Shown piece by piece: positions 11,372-19,807 of a stretch of DNA of 64,000 nt. Every line of letters starts with the position of its first letter. Positions within the stretch are counted from its first letter, which is position 1. The position numbers and the translations under genes were made by a program. The DNA lies in the NCBI GenBank assembly GCA_965203265.1, contig CBDBBV010000002.1, positions 930,001-994,000 on the forward strand. The letters are read 5' to 3'. This stretch comes from JAHRAW01 sp965203265 (lineage in GTDB: Bacteria; Pseudomonadota; Gammaproteobacteria; Arenicellales; Poriferihabitantaceae). A model generated the notes under the pieces. It was not told the origin of the DNA. It searched no databases and was given only the letters and a program-made list of their open reading frames with translations.

Positions 11372-11449
11372 GATGGTCTCCTGCGGGGGCGAGCCGGGCG
11401 GCGCACAACAACCGCCCGGCATCCCGTTATCCGTGGAAATAAAACTCGT

Positions 11450-12400
11450 CTATTGGAGCCATTTCGCCACGGTATCGCTGTTGTCGGCAACCCATTTCAG
11501 GGCGAAATCGTGTGCCTCCTGTTTTTCGATGGCCAGCGCATAATCCATCAGCGCGTTCGTGTCACTGTCCAGTTTCACCTTGGACAGCAACGACGCCACT
11601 TCGGGATGGCTGGTTTCGAGAGAGGTCGAATAGTGGATATTCATCGAACCCAGTGGCCAAGCGACCGCAGCGGAGGAATTTTCCAGCCACTCCGCGTCAT
11701 CGGTGGGCTGAAACACCGTCCATTTACTCGCATCGTGTTCCGGCTCCTCCAATATGACCAGATCATACAATTCGAATAAGAAGCTCGGCTTCCAGCAGTA
11801 GAACACGAACGGCTGTTCCTTCGTCACCGCGGCTTTCAACTCGGCCATGGCGAGCGACTGGCCCAGTTCCTTGAGGTGCATGGTTTCGGCGTAGCCATAG
11901 CTCTTGGCGCGGACTTTCTCCACATTGGTCGATGCCCATCCGGTTCCACCGATCCAGACTTCCCCAATATCATCGCCGTCGGTGTCGAATATCTTGGAAA
12001 TGTCCGGATTGGTGAGGTCGGATATCTTTGATACGCCGTACTCGTCCGCCGTGTACTTGGTAACGCACATGCCCTGAAACTGATCCACCCCGTTCGGGTT
12101 CATGCGTACCGTCCCATTTTGCGTGACGAACTTGTCGTGCAAATTGGCCTGATTGGGCAACCACACTTCCGGGTGAACATGCATGCTACCTTTGTCCATC
12201 CCCTCGAATATGACCGCGTTGTTGCCAGTTTGCAGTTCCACATCCAAACCCAGATTTTCCTCGATGACGATTTTCAACACATGCGCGGTGGCTTGTGCCG
12301 CAGGCCAGTTGGGTTTGCCAACGATGATATCCGCGGCTTGCGCCGGAATAGACATCGTGAGTGCGGCAGCGCCTGCTGCCAGATATTTCAGTGATTTCAT
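11450..12400 (-). CDS. proX: Quaternary-amine-binding periplasmic protein (OpuAC/ProX type)
   Basis: A 316-residue substrate-binding protein. The N-terminus is a typical Sec signal (KSLKYLAAGAAALTM...AQAAD) with likely cleavage after AQA. The mature protein belongs to the glycine betaine/choline-binding (OpuAC) family, with motifs such as GKPNWPAAQATAHVLK and several tryptophans suited to an aromatic cage for a quaternary ammonium group. A GGGGG ribosome site precedes the ATG. It is the first gene of the transporter set and starts 54 bases after the flavoprotein stop in the same direction. Ligand identity (glycine betaine, carnitine, dimethylated arginine or another) cannot be fixed from sequence. 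Confidence 0.9.
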   Translation of the reverse strand: MKSLKYLAAGAAALTMSIPAQAADIIVGKPNWPAAQATAHVLKIVIEENLGLDVELQTGNNAVIFEGMDKGSMHVHPEVWLPNQANLHDKFVTQNGTVRMNPNGVDQFQGMCVTKYTADEYGVSKISDLTNPDISKIFDTDGDDIGEVWIGGTGWASTNVEKVRAKSYGYAETMHLKELGQSLAMAELKAAVTKEQPFVFYCWKPSFLFELYDLVILEEPEHDASKWTVFQPTDDAEWLENSSAAVAWPLGSMNIHYSTSLETSHPEVASLLSKVKLDSDTNALMDYALAIEKQEAHDFALKWVADNSDTVAKWLQ

Positions 12401-12453
12401 TGGTTTATCCCCCTTTGGTGATAAGGTTTTGATGAGTATTGTGTCTCACCACA

Positions 12454-14532
12454 TCATGAGTGGCTCGCCATTTCGGGCGAAACCGCTTGGCCGGACAAAC
12501 TGAAGCGCTCTCTGCGGTAGTCGGAATCATATTCCGACTGACCGAATGCCCTACCCAAGCGATGTCCGGCAAAAATCGCATGGGCAATCAGCCCGGGAGC
12601 GAGACAGTCTCCAATCCGGACAACGGATGCGATACCGGCATCGGCAAAAACCGCCTGCTTCGCCAGAATCGCCTGATACAGCGCGTCGTCCGGATAGCGT
12701 GAGGTTACCAGCAATAAATAGTCGGCGGCAAGCGATACCGTGCGATTGGAAGTCGTATCGAGAAATTCGCATGATCGGCCACCGCTCAGCAGCTCGAGTC
12801 CCGTGCGTATCGTCACGCCACATTCCAGCAGTCGAGATCGCAGCCTGCCCTGCTCCAGAGTCAGGCGGGTCCAGCGGGCGAAATGCTCATGCGGCGTTGC
12901 GATGGTAACGTTCGCCCCCTGACTCAGCAGTTGTTCGGCCAATGCGCTTGCCAGATACCCGCCGTCGTCGTCGTAGAGCAACACATGTCCGTCTACCGCC
13001 TTGCCATCCAGAATATCGTCCGGAGTCAGCACTTCGGGGAGCGCCGGGATGGGCGCGTAGTGGGTTCGCCCGACTCCGTCATTGCGCCATCTCGCGCCGG
13101 TCGCCAACACCACATTCTCGAAGCCGAAGCCGATCAGGTCGTCCGCGTCGAGATGCGAATCCCGGTAAAGTGCCACATTGGACATCCGGCTCAGATGCGC
13201 AAGGCGGTAGTCGCGCACGCGAATCCATTCCGCCAACCCCGGAAGACGACTCTCGCGGCGCACACGCCCGCCGAATTCGCTCGCTGCTTCCGCAATCACC
13301 ACTTCGCAACCGCGTTTGGCCAGCGTCAGCGCCGCCTCGAGGCCCGCGGGACCGGAGCCGACAATGAGCACGCTCTGCGGCTTTTTCATGCGCGGCACCT
13401 TTTCGGGATGCCAACCGCGTCGCCACTCCTCCATGATCGTCGGATTTTGCGTACAACGCATCATGGAAAACGAGTTTTCGCCCATCACGCAGATATTGCA
13501 GCCGATGCACTCGCGAATTTCGTCCACCCGGCCCTCGGCAATTTTTCTCGGCAAAAAGGGATCGGCAATCGAGGGGCGCGCTGCGCCAATGAAATCCAAC
13601 ACGCCGCGGCGAACCTGCGCGAGCATGGTATCGGGCGAGGTGAATCTGCCAACCCCAACCACCGGCTTTTCCGTCACGCCCTTGACGAAGGAGATGAGGT
13701 TTTCCTGATGGCCTTCCGGTGCGAAGCGCGAGGTCGCCGAATCGTGCGACCAATCGTTGATGTTCACATCCCACAGATCCGGCATGTTTGCCGTCGCCGC
13801 AATGATGTCGTGCAATTCTTCCCGTTCAATCAATCTGCGGCGCTGCAACTGCGCTACGGAAAAGCGTATCGCAATGGCGCATCGATCCCCCACCGCTTCC
13901 TTGGTCTCTGCCAATACTTCGTGAAAGAGGCGCATCCGATTGCTCAGGGAGCCACCGTATTCATCTTGGCGGTCGTTGAGGTAGGGGGAGAAGAATTGCG
14001 AGAAGATCGAATTCTCGTGGGAGCAGTACAGATAGATGATGTCGAATCCGATGCGGCGCGCCCGCAAGGCGGCCTCCCGATGGCGGCGGTGGAACGCGCG
14101 AATGTCGGCTTTGTCCATTCGCCGACACTGCATCGGATCCGTCGACTCCAAGGTCATTCGGCTCGAAGGCCCGAGAGGGATGTTGCGACTCAGGCGATTG
14201 CTCGCCGCCATGCCGAAATGCGCCAGCTCGCAACCGGCCAATGCGCCGTGCAAATGGATTTTTTCCACCGAAAGCGCCTGCAAAGCGGCATCGTCCTCGT
14301 CCCACAGGCGAACCGCCGGAAACGGATTGATGTCGCTCCACGGATCCACCATGAGGTTTTCCGTGCAGACCACGCCCCAACCACCTTCGGCCTTCATGCC
14401 GCGCATTGCGGCGACAGATTGGGGTGCCCAGTCGCCGGCGCCGTTGCAATGGGGAACTTGGTAAAAACGATTCTTCGCCGTGACCGGGCCGATGACAACG
14501 GGCTCGAAGAGCAATGCAAATGGATTTTGCAT
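12454..14532 (-). CDS. Trimethylamine/dimethylamine-dehydrogenase-type flavoprotein (possibly dimethylglycine demethylase)
   Basis: A 692-residue FMN and 4Fe-4S oxidoreductase. The N-terminal TIM barrel (about 1-330) has NRFYQVPHC with Cys29, which in trimethylamine dehydrogenase carries the covalent FMN. A cluster motif, ECIGCNIC followed by a fourth cysteine (MMRCTQN), lies at about 335-355. A nucleotide-binding domain follows (LIVGSGPAGLEAAL, from about 385). Such enzymes oxidatively demethylate tri- or dimethylamine, dimethylglycine or N-methylproline, releasing formaldehyde. Start: the frame is open for 205 more codons upstream, but family homology begins at this ATG and the upstream part is a shadow of the next gene. 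The amidinotransferase upstream could supply dimethylamine. DgcA is the main alternative. Confidence 0.85.
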   Translation of the reverse strand: MQNPFALLFEPVVIGPVTAKNRFYQVPHCNGAGDWAPQSVAAMRGMKAEGGWGVVCTENLMVDPWSDINPFPAVRLWDEDDAALQALSVEKIHLHGALAGCELAHFGMAASNRLSRNIPLGPSSRMTLESTDPMQCRRMDKADIRAFHRRHREAALRARRIGFDIIYLYCSHENSIFSQFFSPYLNDRQDEYGGSLSNRMRLFHEVLAETKEAVGDRCAIAIRFSVAQLQRRRLIEREELHDIIAATANMPDLWDVNINDWSHDSATSRFAPEGHQENLISFVKGVTEKPVVGVGRFTSPDTMLAQVRRGVLDFIGAARPSIADPFLPRKIAEGRVDEIRECIGCNICVMGENSFSMMRCTQNPTIMEEWRRGWHPEKVPRMKKPQSVLIVGSGPAGLEAALTLAKRGCEVVIAEAASEFGGRVRRESRLPGLAEWIRVRDYRLAHLSRMSNVALYRDSHLDADDLIGFGFENVVLATGARWRNDGVGRTHYAPIPALPEVLTPDDILDGKAVDGHVLLYDDDGGYLASALAEQLLSQGANVTIATPHEHFARWTRLTLEQGRLRSRLLECGVTIRTGLELLSGGRSCEFLDTTSNRTVSLAADYLLLVTSRYPDDALYQAILAKQAVFADAGIASVVRIGDCLAPGLIAHAIFAGHRLGRAFGQSEYDSDYRRERFSLSGQAVSPEMASHS

Positions 14533-14582
14533 CACGGCCTGCCCGGTGTGTAGCGCCAACCGCCGCGCGCGAGTTTGCTCGT

Positions 14583-15494
14583 TCAGCCGACCGAATCCCG
14601 GCGCAGCGCCTGACTCAGGCAATGCACCCCGCCGCCGCCCAGAGTGAACTGGGACATATCCGGATCGAACACCTCGAAACCTCGGGCGCGCATTTTTTCG
14701 TTCAACTTGGTCGAGCCCTGCATGGACAGCACCTTGTCGTTGCCCAGAGCCATCAGGTTGACTCCCAGATTTCTCGCTTCGGCGTAGTCCACATCGATGA
14801 GTTCGAAGCGTCTGGACGCGAGCCATTCGAGCAACCACGGCTCGAGCGCGCCAACGCAGGTGACCAGCAGTTTTTCCGCAAGGGGCACGAGCAGCCCGTC
14901 CAGATGGACGAATTCCCGCGAGATCGGCACGGTCAGCGCCTCCCAACCCTGCGCGCGGACGAATCCCGCCACCTGCTCGGCGCCGGATTTCTCGGAGCGC
15001 TCGCCGCTGTAGCCGATGAGGATGGTGCCCGGTTCGAGGATGACGAAATCGCCGCCTTCGAAATGCCCGGCGGTGGCGTATTGCCAGATGGGAATGTGGT
15101 TGTCCTGATAGAACCTGATGGCGCTCACATAGTCGGCGCGGCGGCATTTGATCTGTATGTGGCAGATGAGCGCGCCCCAGGGCGTCATGGCGGAGGAATC
15201 CCGCGCGAAGAAGTTGCGATGCAAGGTTTCGTCCGCCTCGAGATAATGGCAGTCGACTCCCGCCGACTCGTAGATATCGACCATCTGCGCATGTTGCGCC
15301 AGCGCGGTATCGAGACTGAAGCGAACTCCGGTTCTCTCCTGATTGGCCAGCGTGCGCCCGATGATGGGACCGGCTTCCACCCAGCGGTAGTAGGTCGGCC
15401 GGCCGAGCAGCACGGCGCGCAGTCGGGCATAGTCGTTGTCTATGCCCCAGACGGTGTCGGTGTGTTGCGTTTGTTGCGAAGTTTGCATATTCAT
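14583..15494 (-). CDS. Amidinotransferase-family hydrolase, dimethylarginine dimethylaminohydrolase-like
   Basis: A 303-residue member of the guanidine-modifying superfamily (arginine deiminase, DDAH, amidinotransferases). Visible catalytic elements are HFEGGD (about residue 165), the histidine region FVHLDG, and the C-terminal nucleophile cysteine in GGGGVHCLSQAL. DDAH hydrolyses asymmetric dimethylarginine to citrulline and dimethylamine. The product fits the dimethylamine-dehydrogenase-like gene 50 bases downstream, but the substrate is inferred. An AGGAG site seven bases before the ATG supports the start. Alternatives within the family are glycine or scyllo-inosamine amidinotransferase or a plain arginine deiminase; the length is short for the last. 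Confidence 0.75.
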   Translation of the reverse strand: MNMQTSQQTQHTDTVWGIDNDYARLRAVLLGRPTYYRWVEAGPIIGRTLANQERTGVRFSLDTALAQHAQMVDIYESAGVDCHYLEADETLHRNFFARDSSAMTPWGALICHIQIKCRRADYVSAIRFYQDNHIPIWQYATAGHFEGGDFVILEPGTILIGYSGERSEKSGAEQVAGFVRAQGWEALTVPISREFVHLDGLLVPLAEKLLVTCVGALEPWLLEWLASRRFELIDVDYAEARNLGVNLMALGNDKVLSMQGSTKLNEKMRARGFEVFDPDMSQFTLGGGGVHCLSQALRRDSVG

Positions 15495-15553
15495 AGTGGT
15501 TCTCCTAGTGAATTTCGGTGATTGTTACAAAACATCAGCGTTGGGACGGCAAG

Positions 15554-16438
15554 TTACAGCACCCCCGCCCGCCGCATCGCAGATTCCACCTGCCCGTGGT
15601 ATTTCTCCGACAGCCAAGTGAGCGGCAGGCGAATCCCATCCGCCGCCAGCCCCAGTCGCGACACCGCCCATTTCACCGGAATCGGATTCGATTCCACGAA
15701 CAAGGCGGCGTGCAGAGGGTCGAGGGTTCGGTTGAGGCGTTGCGCCAGCGGCATATCGCCATCAGCGCCGCCCAGCGCCGCTCGGCACATCTCCCCCATG
15801 GCCTTCGGCGCAACATTGGCGGTTACCGAAATGCACCCGTTCCCCCCGGCTTGAAGCAACGCCAACGTGGTGGCGTCGTCGCCGGAGTAGATGGCGAAGT
15901 CGTCGCCGCAACGGGCGCGCAGATCGGCGACCCGGTCGATGTCGGCGGAGGCGTCCTTGATGCCGACTATGTTCGCAATCTCGGCCAACCGCGCCACCGT
16001 GTCGTTGGCCATGTCGAGGGCGGTGCGCGACGGCACGTTGTACAAAATCTGCGGCACATCCACCGCCTCGGCGATGGCGCGGAAGTGGCGATAGAGGCCC
16101 TCCTGAGTCGGCTTGTTGTAATACGGCACCACCAACAGGCAGGCATCCACGCCGACTTCGGCGGAACGAGCGGTGAGTTCGAGGGCTTCGCTGGTGGAGT
16201 TGCCGCCGCTGCCGGCGATCACCGGAATTCTGCCGGCGGAGATGGCCACGGTGTGGCCGATCACCTCGATCTGCTCGTCGACGCCGAGGGTTGCCGACTC
16301 GCCGGAGGTGCCCACCGAAACGATGCCGTTCGTACCGTTTTCAACATGGAAGTCCACCAGATTCCGTAGGCTATCCAAGTCGACGCGGCCATCCGCATGC
16401 ATGGGCGTGATCAAGGCGACAATACTGCCTGTGAGCAT
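15554..16438 (-). CDS. dapA: 4-hydroxy-tetrahydrodipicolinate synthase
   Basis: Condenses pyruvate with aspartate semialdehyde at the entry to lysine and diaminopimelate synthesis. The 294 residues form the usual TIM barrel. The N-terminus MLTGSIVALITPM matches the family, the Schiff-base lysine lies in GIKDAS (near residue 161), and the catalytic tyrosine in YNVPSRT. The start is the ATG at 16438; a longer reading would need a TTG two codons earlier. It ends 59 bases before the DDAH-like gene on the same strand, so some readthrough into the amine cluster is possible. Confidence 0.95.
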   Translation of the reverse strand: MLTGSIVALITPMHADGRVDLDSLRNLVDFHVENGTNGIVSVGTSGESATLGVDEQIEVIGHTVAISAGRIPVIAGSGGNSTSEALELTARSAEVGVDACLLVVPYYNKPTQEGLYRHFRAIAEAVDVPQILYNVPSRTALDMANDTVARLAEIANIVGIKDASADIDRVADLRARCGDDFAIYSGDDATTLALLQAGGNGCISVTANVAPKAMGEMCRAALGGADGDMPLAQRLNRTLDPLHAALFVESNPIPVKWAVSRLGLAADGIRLPLTWLSEKYHGQVESAMRRAGVL

Positions 16439-16525
16439 TTTCAATCTGTCGGTATGGTGTTGGGGAAAGTTTGCATGGTAACCGCGCCGTCGGCGTGGGG
16501 CAAGCGCCGAGCCGCCCGTAGGGAA

Positions 16526-16616
16526 TGGCGGAGAGAGAGGGATTCGAACCCTCGATACGCTATTAACGTATACACACTTTCCAGGCGTGCTCTTTCAACC
16601 ACTCAGACATCTCTCC
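16526..16616 (-). tRNA. tRNA-Ser (anticodon GGA)
   Basis: A 91-base tRNA read on the minus strand. The acceptor stem GGAGAGA pairs with TCTCTCC, the discriminator is G, and CCA is encoded. The anticodon loop CTGGAAA gives GGA. The T arm carries GGTTCGAATCC, and a long variable arm, diagnostic for serine tRNA, is present. A TATACC box lies about 25 bases upstream on the same strand (16641-16646). It sits between pdxH and dapA. Confidence 0.96.
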
Positions 16617-16675
16617 GCGTATCAACGCATTCCGGCGAAGGGTATAGCAAGCGCACTATGGGGCACAAGGGCGGG

Positions 16676-17320
16676 TCAGGGATACAGGCGGCTGATTTCC
16701 CAAGCGAACCGCGACGGGTCGCGGCGGGTGTAGCAGATGCGATCGTGCAGGCGGTGGGTTCGGCCCTGCCAGAATTCGATTCGCTGGGGGCGGATGCGGT
16801 AGCCGCCCCAGAATTCCGGCAGCGGCACCTCCCCCCCGCGAAATCGCTCGGTGATTCGCGCCATTTGCTCCTCGAGAACCTGCCGCGACGCCAACGGCTC
16901 GCTCTGGCGGGAAGCCCACGCGCCCAGCTGAGAGTTTCGCGGGCGGGAGTGGAAATAGGCGCGAGACTGCTCGGCGTCGATGGGGAGGACGCGGCCTTCG
17001 ATGATCACCTGACGGCGCAGGGCATACCACGGAAACAGAGCGGACACCGCATTGTTCTCGCGGATTTGGCGGGCTTTGCGGCTGCCGTGATTGGTGAAGA
17101 ATACGAATCCATCTTGATCGAATCCCTTCATCAACACGCTACGCAGGGAGGGGGAGTCGATCGCCGTCGCCAAGATCATGGCATCGGGTTCCGGAATGCC
17201 GGCGGCGCAGGCTTGCTCGTACCAACTCCGAAATTGCGCTAGCGGATCGCGCTCCAAGCCGGCTCGATCAAGTCCGGTTTCAGGCACTCGGTCGCGTGCT
17301 TCCTCTGGGCTACTCACCAC
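16676..17320 (-). CDS. pdxH: Pyridoxamine 5'-phosphate oxidase
   Basis: An FMN-dependent oxidase that forms pyridoxal phosphate from pyridoxine or pyridoxamine phosphate. The 214 residues match the family length (about 210-220). Visible signatures are LMKGFDQDGFVFFTNHGSRK (FMN and substrate binding), the SRPRNSQLGAWAS block, and the C-terminal EFWQGRTHRLHDR signature. The only available start is GTG at 17320. It stands 24 bases downstream of ssb on the same strand, so the two may share a transcript. Confidence 0.95.
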   Translation of the reverse strand: MVSSPEEARDRVPETGLDRAGLERDPLAQFRSWYEQACAAGIPEPDAMILATAIDSPSLRSVLMKGFDQDGFVFFTNHGSRKARQIRENNAVSALFPWYALRRQVIIEGRVLPIDAEQSRAYFHSRPRNSQLGAWASRQSEPLASRQVLEEQMARITERFRGGEVPLPEFWGGYRIRPQRIEFWQGRTHRLHDRICYTRRDPSRFAWEISRLYP

Positions 17321-17344
17321 GATGGCTGCACCGAGTCGGCGGCC

Positions 17345-17794
17345 TCAAAACGGAATATCGTCGTCGAAATCATCCGCCGGTTCGCCGGATGGGGCACCGG
17401 CCGGTTCTCTCGGCGCGGATGGTGCGGATTGATCGTAATTTCCGGATGAGCCGCCGCCGCGTCCGCCCAACATCTGCATGTCTCTGGCGATCACTTCGGT
17501 GGTATAGCGATCCTGTCCGCTTTGATCCTGCCATTTGTTTGTGCGCAAATTACCCTCAACATAAACCTGACTGCCCTTTTTCAGGTATTCATTCACGATT
17601 TCGGCGAGACGGCCAAAGAACACCACGCGATGCCATTCGGTTTGTTCCCGCTTTTCCCCGGATTGTTTGTCGGTCCATGAATCAGTGGTTGCGATACTCA
17701 CTTTAGCGACCGCCGATCCGCTTTGGGTATAGCGAATTTCCGGGTCGTTTCCCAGATTGCCAATCAGGATAACTTTGTTTACGCCTCTTGCCAT
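17345..17794 (-). CDS. ssb: Single-stranded DNA-binding protein
   Basis: A 149-residue SSB that coats single-stranded DNA in replication, repair and recombination. The OB fold (about residues 1-110) begins MARGVNKVILIGNLG. A Gly/Ser-rich linker follows, and the protein ends in the acidic tip DDDIPF that recruits partner proteins. A GAGGAG site seven bases before the ATG at 17794 decides the start; the TTG two codons upstream is not needed. ssb near an MFS gene and uvrA is a common gammaproteobacterial arrangement, here interrupted by a glycosyltransferase gene. Confidence 0.97.
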   Translation of the reverse strand: MARGVNKVILIGNLGNDPEIRYTQSGSAVAKVSIATTDSWTDKQSGEKREQTEWHRVVFFGRLAEIVNEYLKKGSQVYVEGNLRTNKWQDQSGQDRYTTEVIARDMQMLGGRGGGSSGNYDQSAPSAPREPAGAPSGEPADDFDDDIPF

Positions 17795-17912
17795 TTTCAA
17801 ACTCCTCGTTTCGGGTTGGTTGTCCGTGTTGTCGGGTGGGCTATTCTAGCAAACTGCCCGGCACAAGGGGAATCCGAATTCGCGCCGAGCGCCAAGCGGC
17901 GGGCGGCGATGG

Positions 17913-17918
17913 TATACT
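17913..17918 (+). promoter_or_regulatory. Candidate -10 box (TATACT) for the GT39-like gene
   Basis: A near-consensus -10 hexamer lies only 11 bases ahead of the ATG at 17930. No good -35 is visible. Transcription from it would give a very short leader. Confidence 0.4.
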
Positions 17919-17929
17919 GCCCAGCGGCC

Positions 17930-19807
17930 ATGAGTAGACGTACCGGCAAGCGCAGCAAAAACAGGCGGAGATCGGACTGCGCAAACCACGGCGCACCACC
18001 TCGCGCCGCAGATTGCACCAAGCAGTCGACTCGACCCTCTCCAACCTCCCTCCTCATCCAACGACTGCGCGCCGCACCGTATACGGTGGCGGCGATCGGC
18101 GTGCTGCTGGCCGCCGCCTATCTGTGCTTGGTGAATCTCGACTACGTCGCCCTGTGGCACGACGAGGCGCCGAGCGCGCTCATCGGCAAGAACCTCATGG
18201 AAACCGGAGACATATCCGGCTGGGACGGGCGCAATCTGGTGGGCGGCACCAACGGGCGCACCTTGAATGCGCAGTTGCGCGATGTGCTGCCGCCGCTGAC
18301 CTATCTACTCAACGCCGCCACCTTCCACCTGCTCGGCGTCAGCGAAACCACCGCGCGCCTCGCCCCGGCACTGGTCGGGATTCTGTCTCTGGGGCTGCTC
18401 TTTCTGCTGTTGCGCCAGCACCTGCCGAACCATCCACGTCTGGTTTTTCTCATGTTCCTGTTCGCGGCTTGGTCGCCGCAACTGCTGTTGTATTTTCGCC
18501 AATCCAGATACTACGCCTTCATGGTGTTCGGCGTGATCGCCGCGTTCTATCTGTACGAGTGTTGGTGGCGCAGTGGCCGCATCCGCCATCTCGCCGCGCT
18601 GGCGCTGGTGGCCGCTCTGGCATTCTTCAACCACTACGCCGGCGGCGCGGCCACCATGCTGGCGCTCGCCACTTGGCACCTATCCTTGCGGGCGAAAGCG
18701 ACGACGCCGCGCCAATGGCTGGAATTGACCGTCGGCGGCCTCGTCGTGGTGGCGCTCGGCGGCGCGTATCTCTTCTGGCTGGGCGTGATCGGCGGGGAAC
18801 GCAGCGGAGGATTCCTCGCCTGGGCCGGCATGGCCAACATAACGGATTATCACGGCGCACTGCCCGTCGTGCTCATCCGCTTGTGGATATACACCCGCGA
18901 CCTGTTCACCACCGACTGGATTTCCTGGCCGGTATTCCTGTGGTTCGCCGGCACGCTGGCGTTCATCGCCGTGCGCCGCCGACGCGGCGCTCGACCGGAA
19001 CGCAATACCCGTGCCGGTAATGCCAAACGGCGGCACGCGGACGATCTGCCGTTGGCCACGGTGGGTCGGGTGGTGCTCATGGGCGCGCTGTTCGCGCTGT
19101 TCTCCACATTGCTGTCGGAGCAACCGGTGTGGAACAACCCGGTTGCCGCCCTGCGCTACTATGTGGGTGCGCTGCCGCTATTGCTGGCGATGAAGGGGCT
19201 GTTCGCCGAGTGGGCCTGGCGCAGATCGAAATTTATGGGGACGGCGGCGCTCGCCGTACTGTTGCTATCCAGTGTCGGCGCTTGGCCGTTTAACATGAAT
19301 ATGAATTACACTGGCGAGCGCACTCTCGGCCTGCACCTGCCGCAATTCGTGCGCGAAGTGCATCGCCCCTATCGCAGCTCCACGCAAGTCGTATCGGACT
19401 ATCTGCTGGAACATGCCGAGCAGGACGATCTGGTCTATGTGCCGGACTTCGCCGATCGCGAAACCCTGATCTTCACCATCGGCCACCGAGTGCTGTTTTG
19501 CTGCGTGCTGAATGAGTTGACGCCCCTGCCGCCGGAAAAGGTCGCGGCGCTGCCAGATTGGCTCTCTACCGAGAACAATATACCCGACTGGATCATCCTG
19601 TTCGGAAAGGTGAACTCCGGAAAACTGAAGCAGATCGAGAAGCAGTATGTCGTGGTGGCGGAGCCGGATGTCTTCTTCTATCCGACCCAGCGGCCAGAAC
19701 TGAATTGGCACGCCTTCACGCCGCTGTCTACCGCTACTGCTGTCGCCGCCTACAAGGACTTCCGCGTGCGCATATTCAAGCTGAGAGATGGAATTTCGGC
19801 GCAGTGA
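17930..19807 (+). CDS. GT39/ArnT-like membrane glycosyltransferase
   Basis: A 625-residue integral membrane protein related to dolichyl/undecaprenyl-phosphate-sugar glycosyltransferases (ArnT, PMT, GT-C fold). A basic cytoplasmic start (RRTGKRSKNRRR) is followed by a first membrane segment. An acidic periplasmic motif comes next (ALWHDEAPSALIGKNL, near residue 75), the usual position of the catalytic Asp/Glu. About ten hydrophobic segments follow, and a soluble C-terminal domain (about 480-625). The ATG at 17930 is preferred: the open frame upstream is antisense to ssb. The acceptor (lipid A, protein or other glycan) is unknown. It overlaps the convergent MFS gene by about 32 bases. No sugar-synthesis genes are nearby. 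Confidence 0.78.
   Translation: MSRRTGKRSKNRRRSDCANHGAPPRAADCTKQSTRPSPTSLLIQRLRAAPYTVAAIGVLLAAAYLCLVNLDYVALWHDEAPSALIGKNLMETGDISGWDGRNLVGGTNGRTLNAQLRDVLPPLTYLLNAATFHLLGVSETTARLAPALVGILSLGLLFLLLRQHLPNHPRLVFLMFLFAAWSPQLLLYFRQSRYYAFMVFGVIAAFYLYECWWRSGRIRHLAALALVAALAFFNHYAGGAATMLALATWHLSLRAKATTPRQWLELTVGGLVVVALGGAYLFWLGVIGGERSGGFLAWAGMANITDYHGALPVVLIRLWIYTRDLFTTDWISWPVFLWFAGTLAFIAVRRRRGARPERNTRAGNAKRRHADDLPLATVGRVVLMGALFALFSTLLSEQPVWNNPVAALRYYVGALPLLLAMKGLFAEWAWRRSKFMGTAALAVLLLSSVGAWPFNMNMNYTGERTLGLHLPQFVREVHRPYRSSTQVVSDYLLEHAEQDDLVYVPDFADRETLIFTIGHRVLFCCVLNELTPLPPEKVAALPDWLSTENNIPDWIILFGKVNSGKLKQIEKQYVVVAEPDVFFYPTQRPELNWHAFTPLSTATAVAAYKDFRVRIFKLRDGISAQ

Noticed and set aside
14533..15147. The 205 codons ahead of the flavoprotein ATG in the same frame
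   Set aside because: Arg-rich shadow of the DDAH-like gene in another frame; family homology begins at the ATG at 14532.
16397..17242. Plus-strand ORF across tRNA-Ser (translation RRERDSNPRYA...)
   Set aside because: Antisense of the tRNA and of pdxH; a typical spurious ORF.
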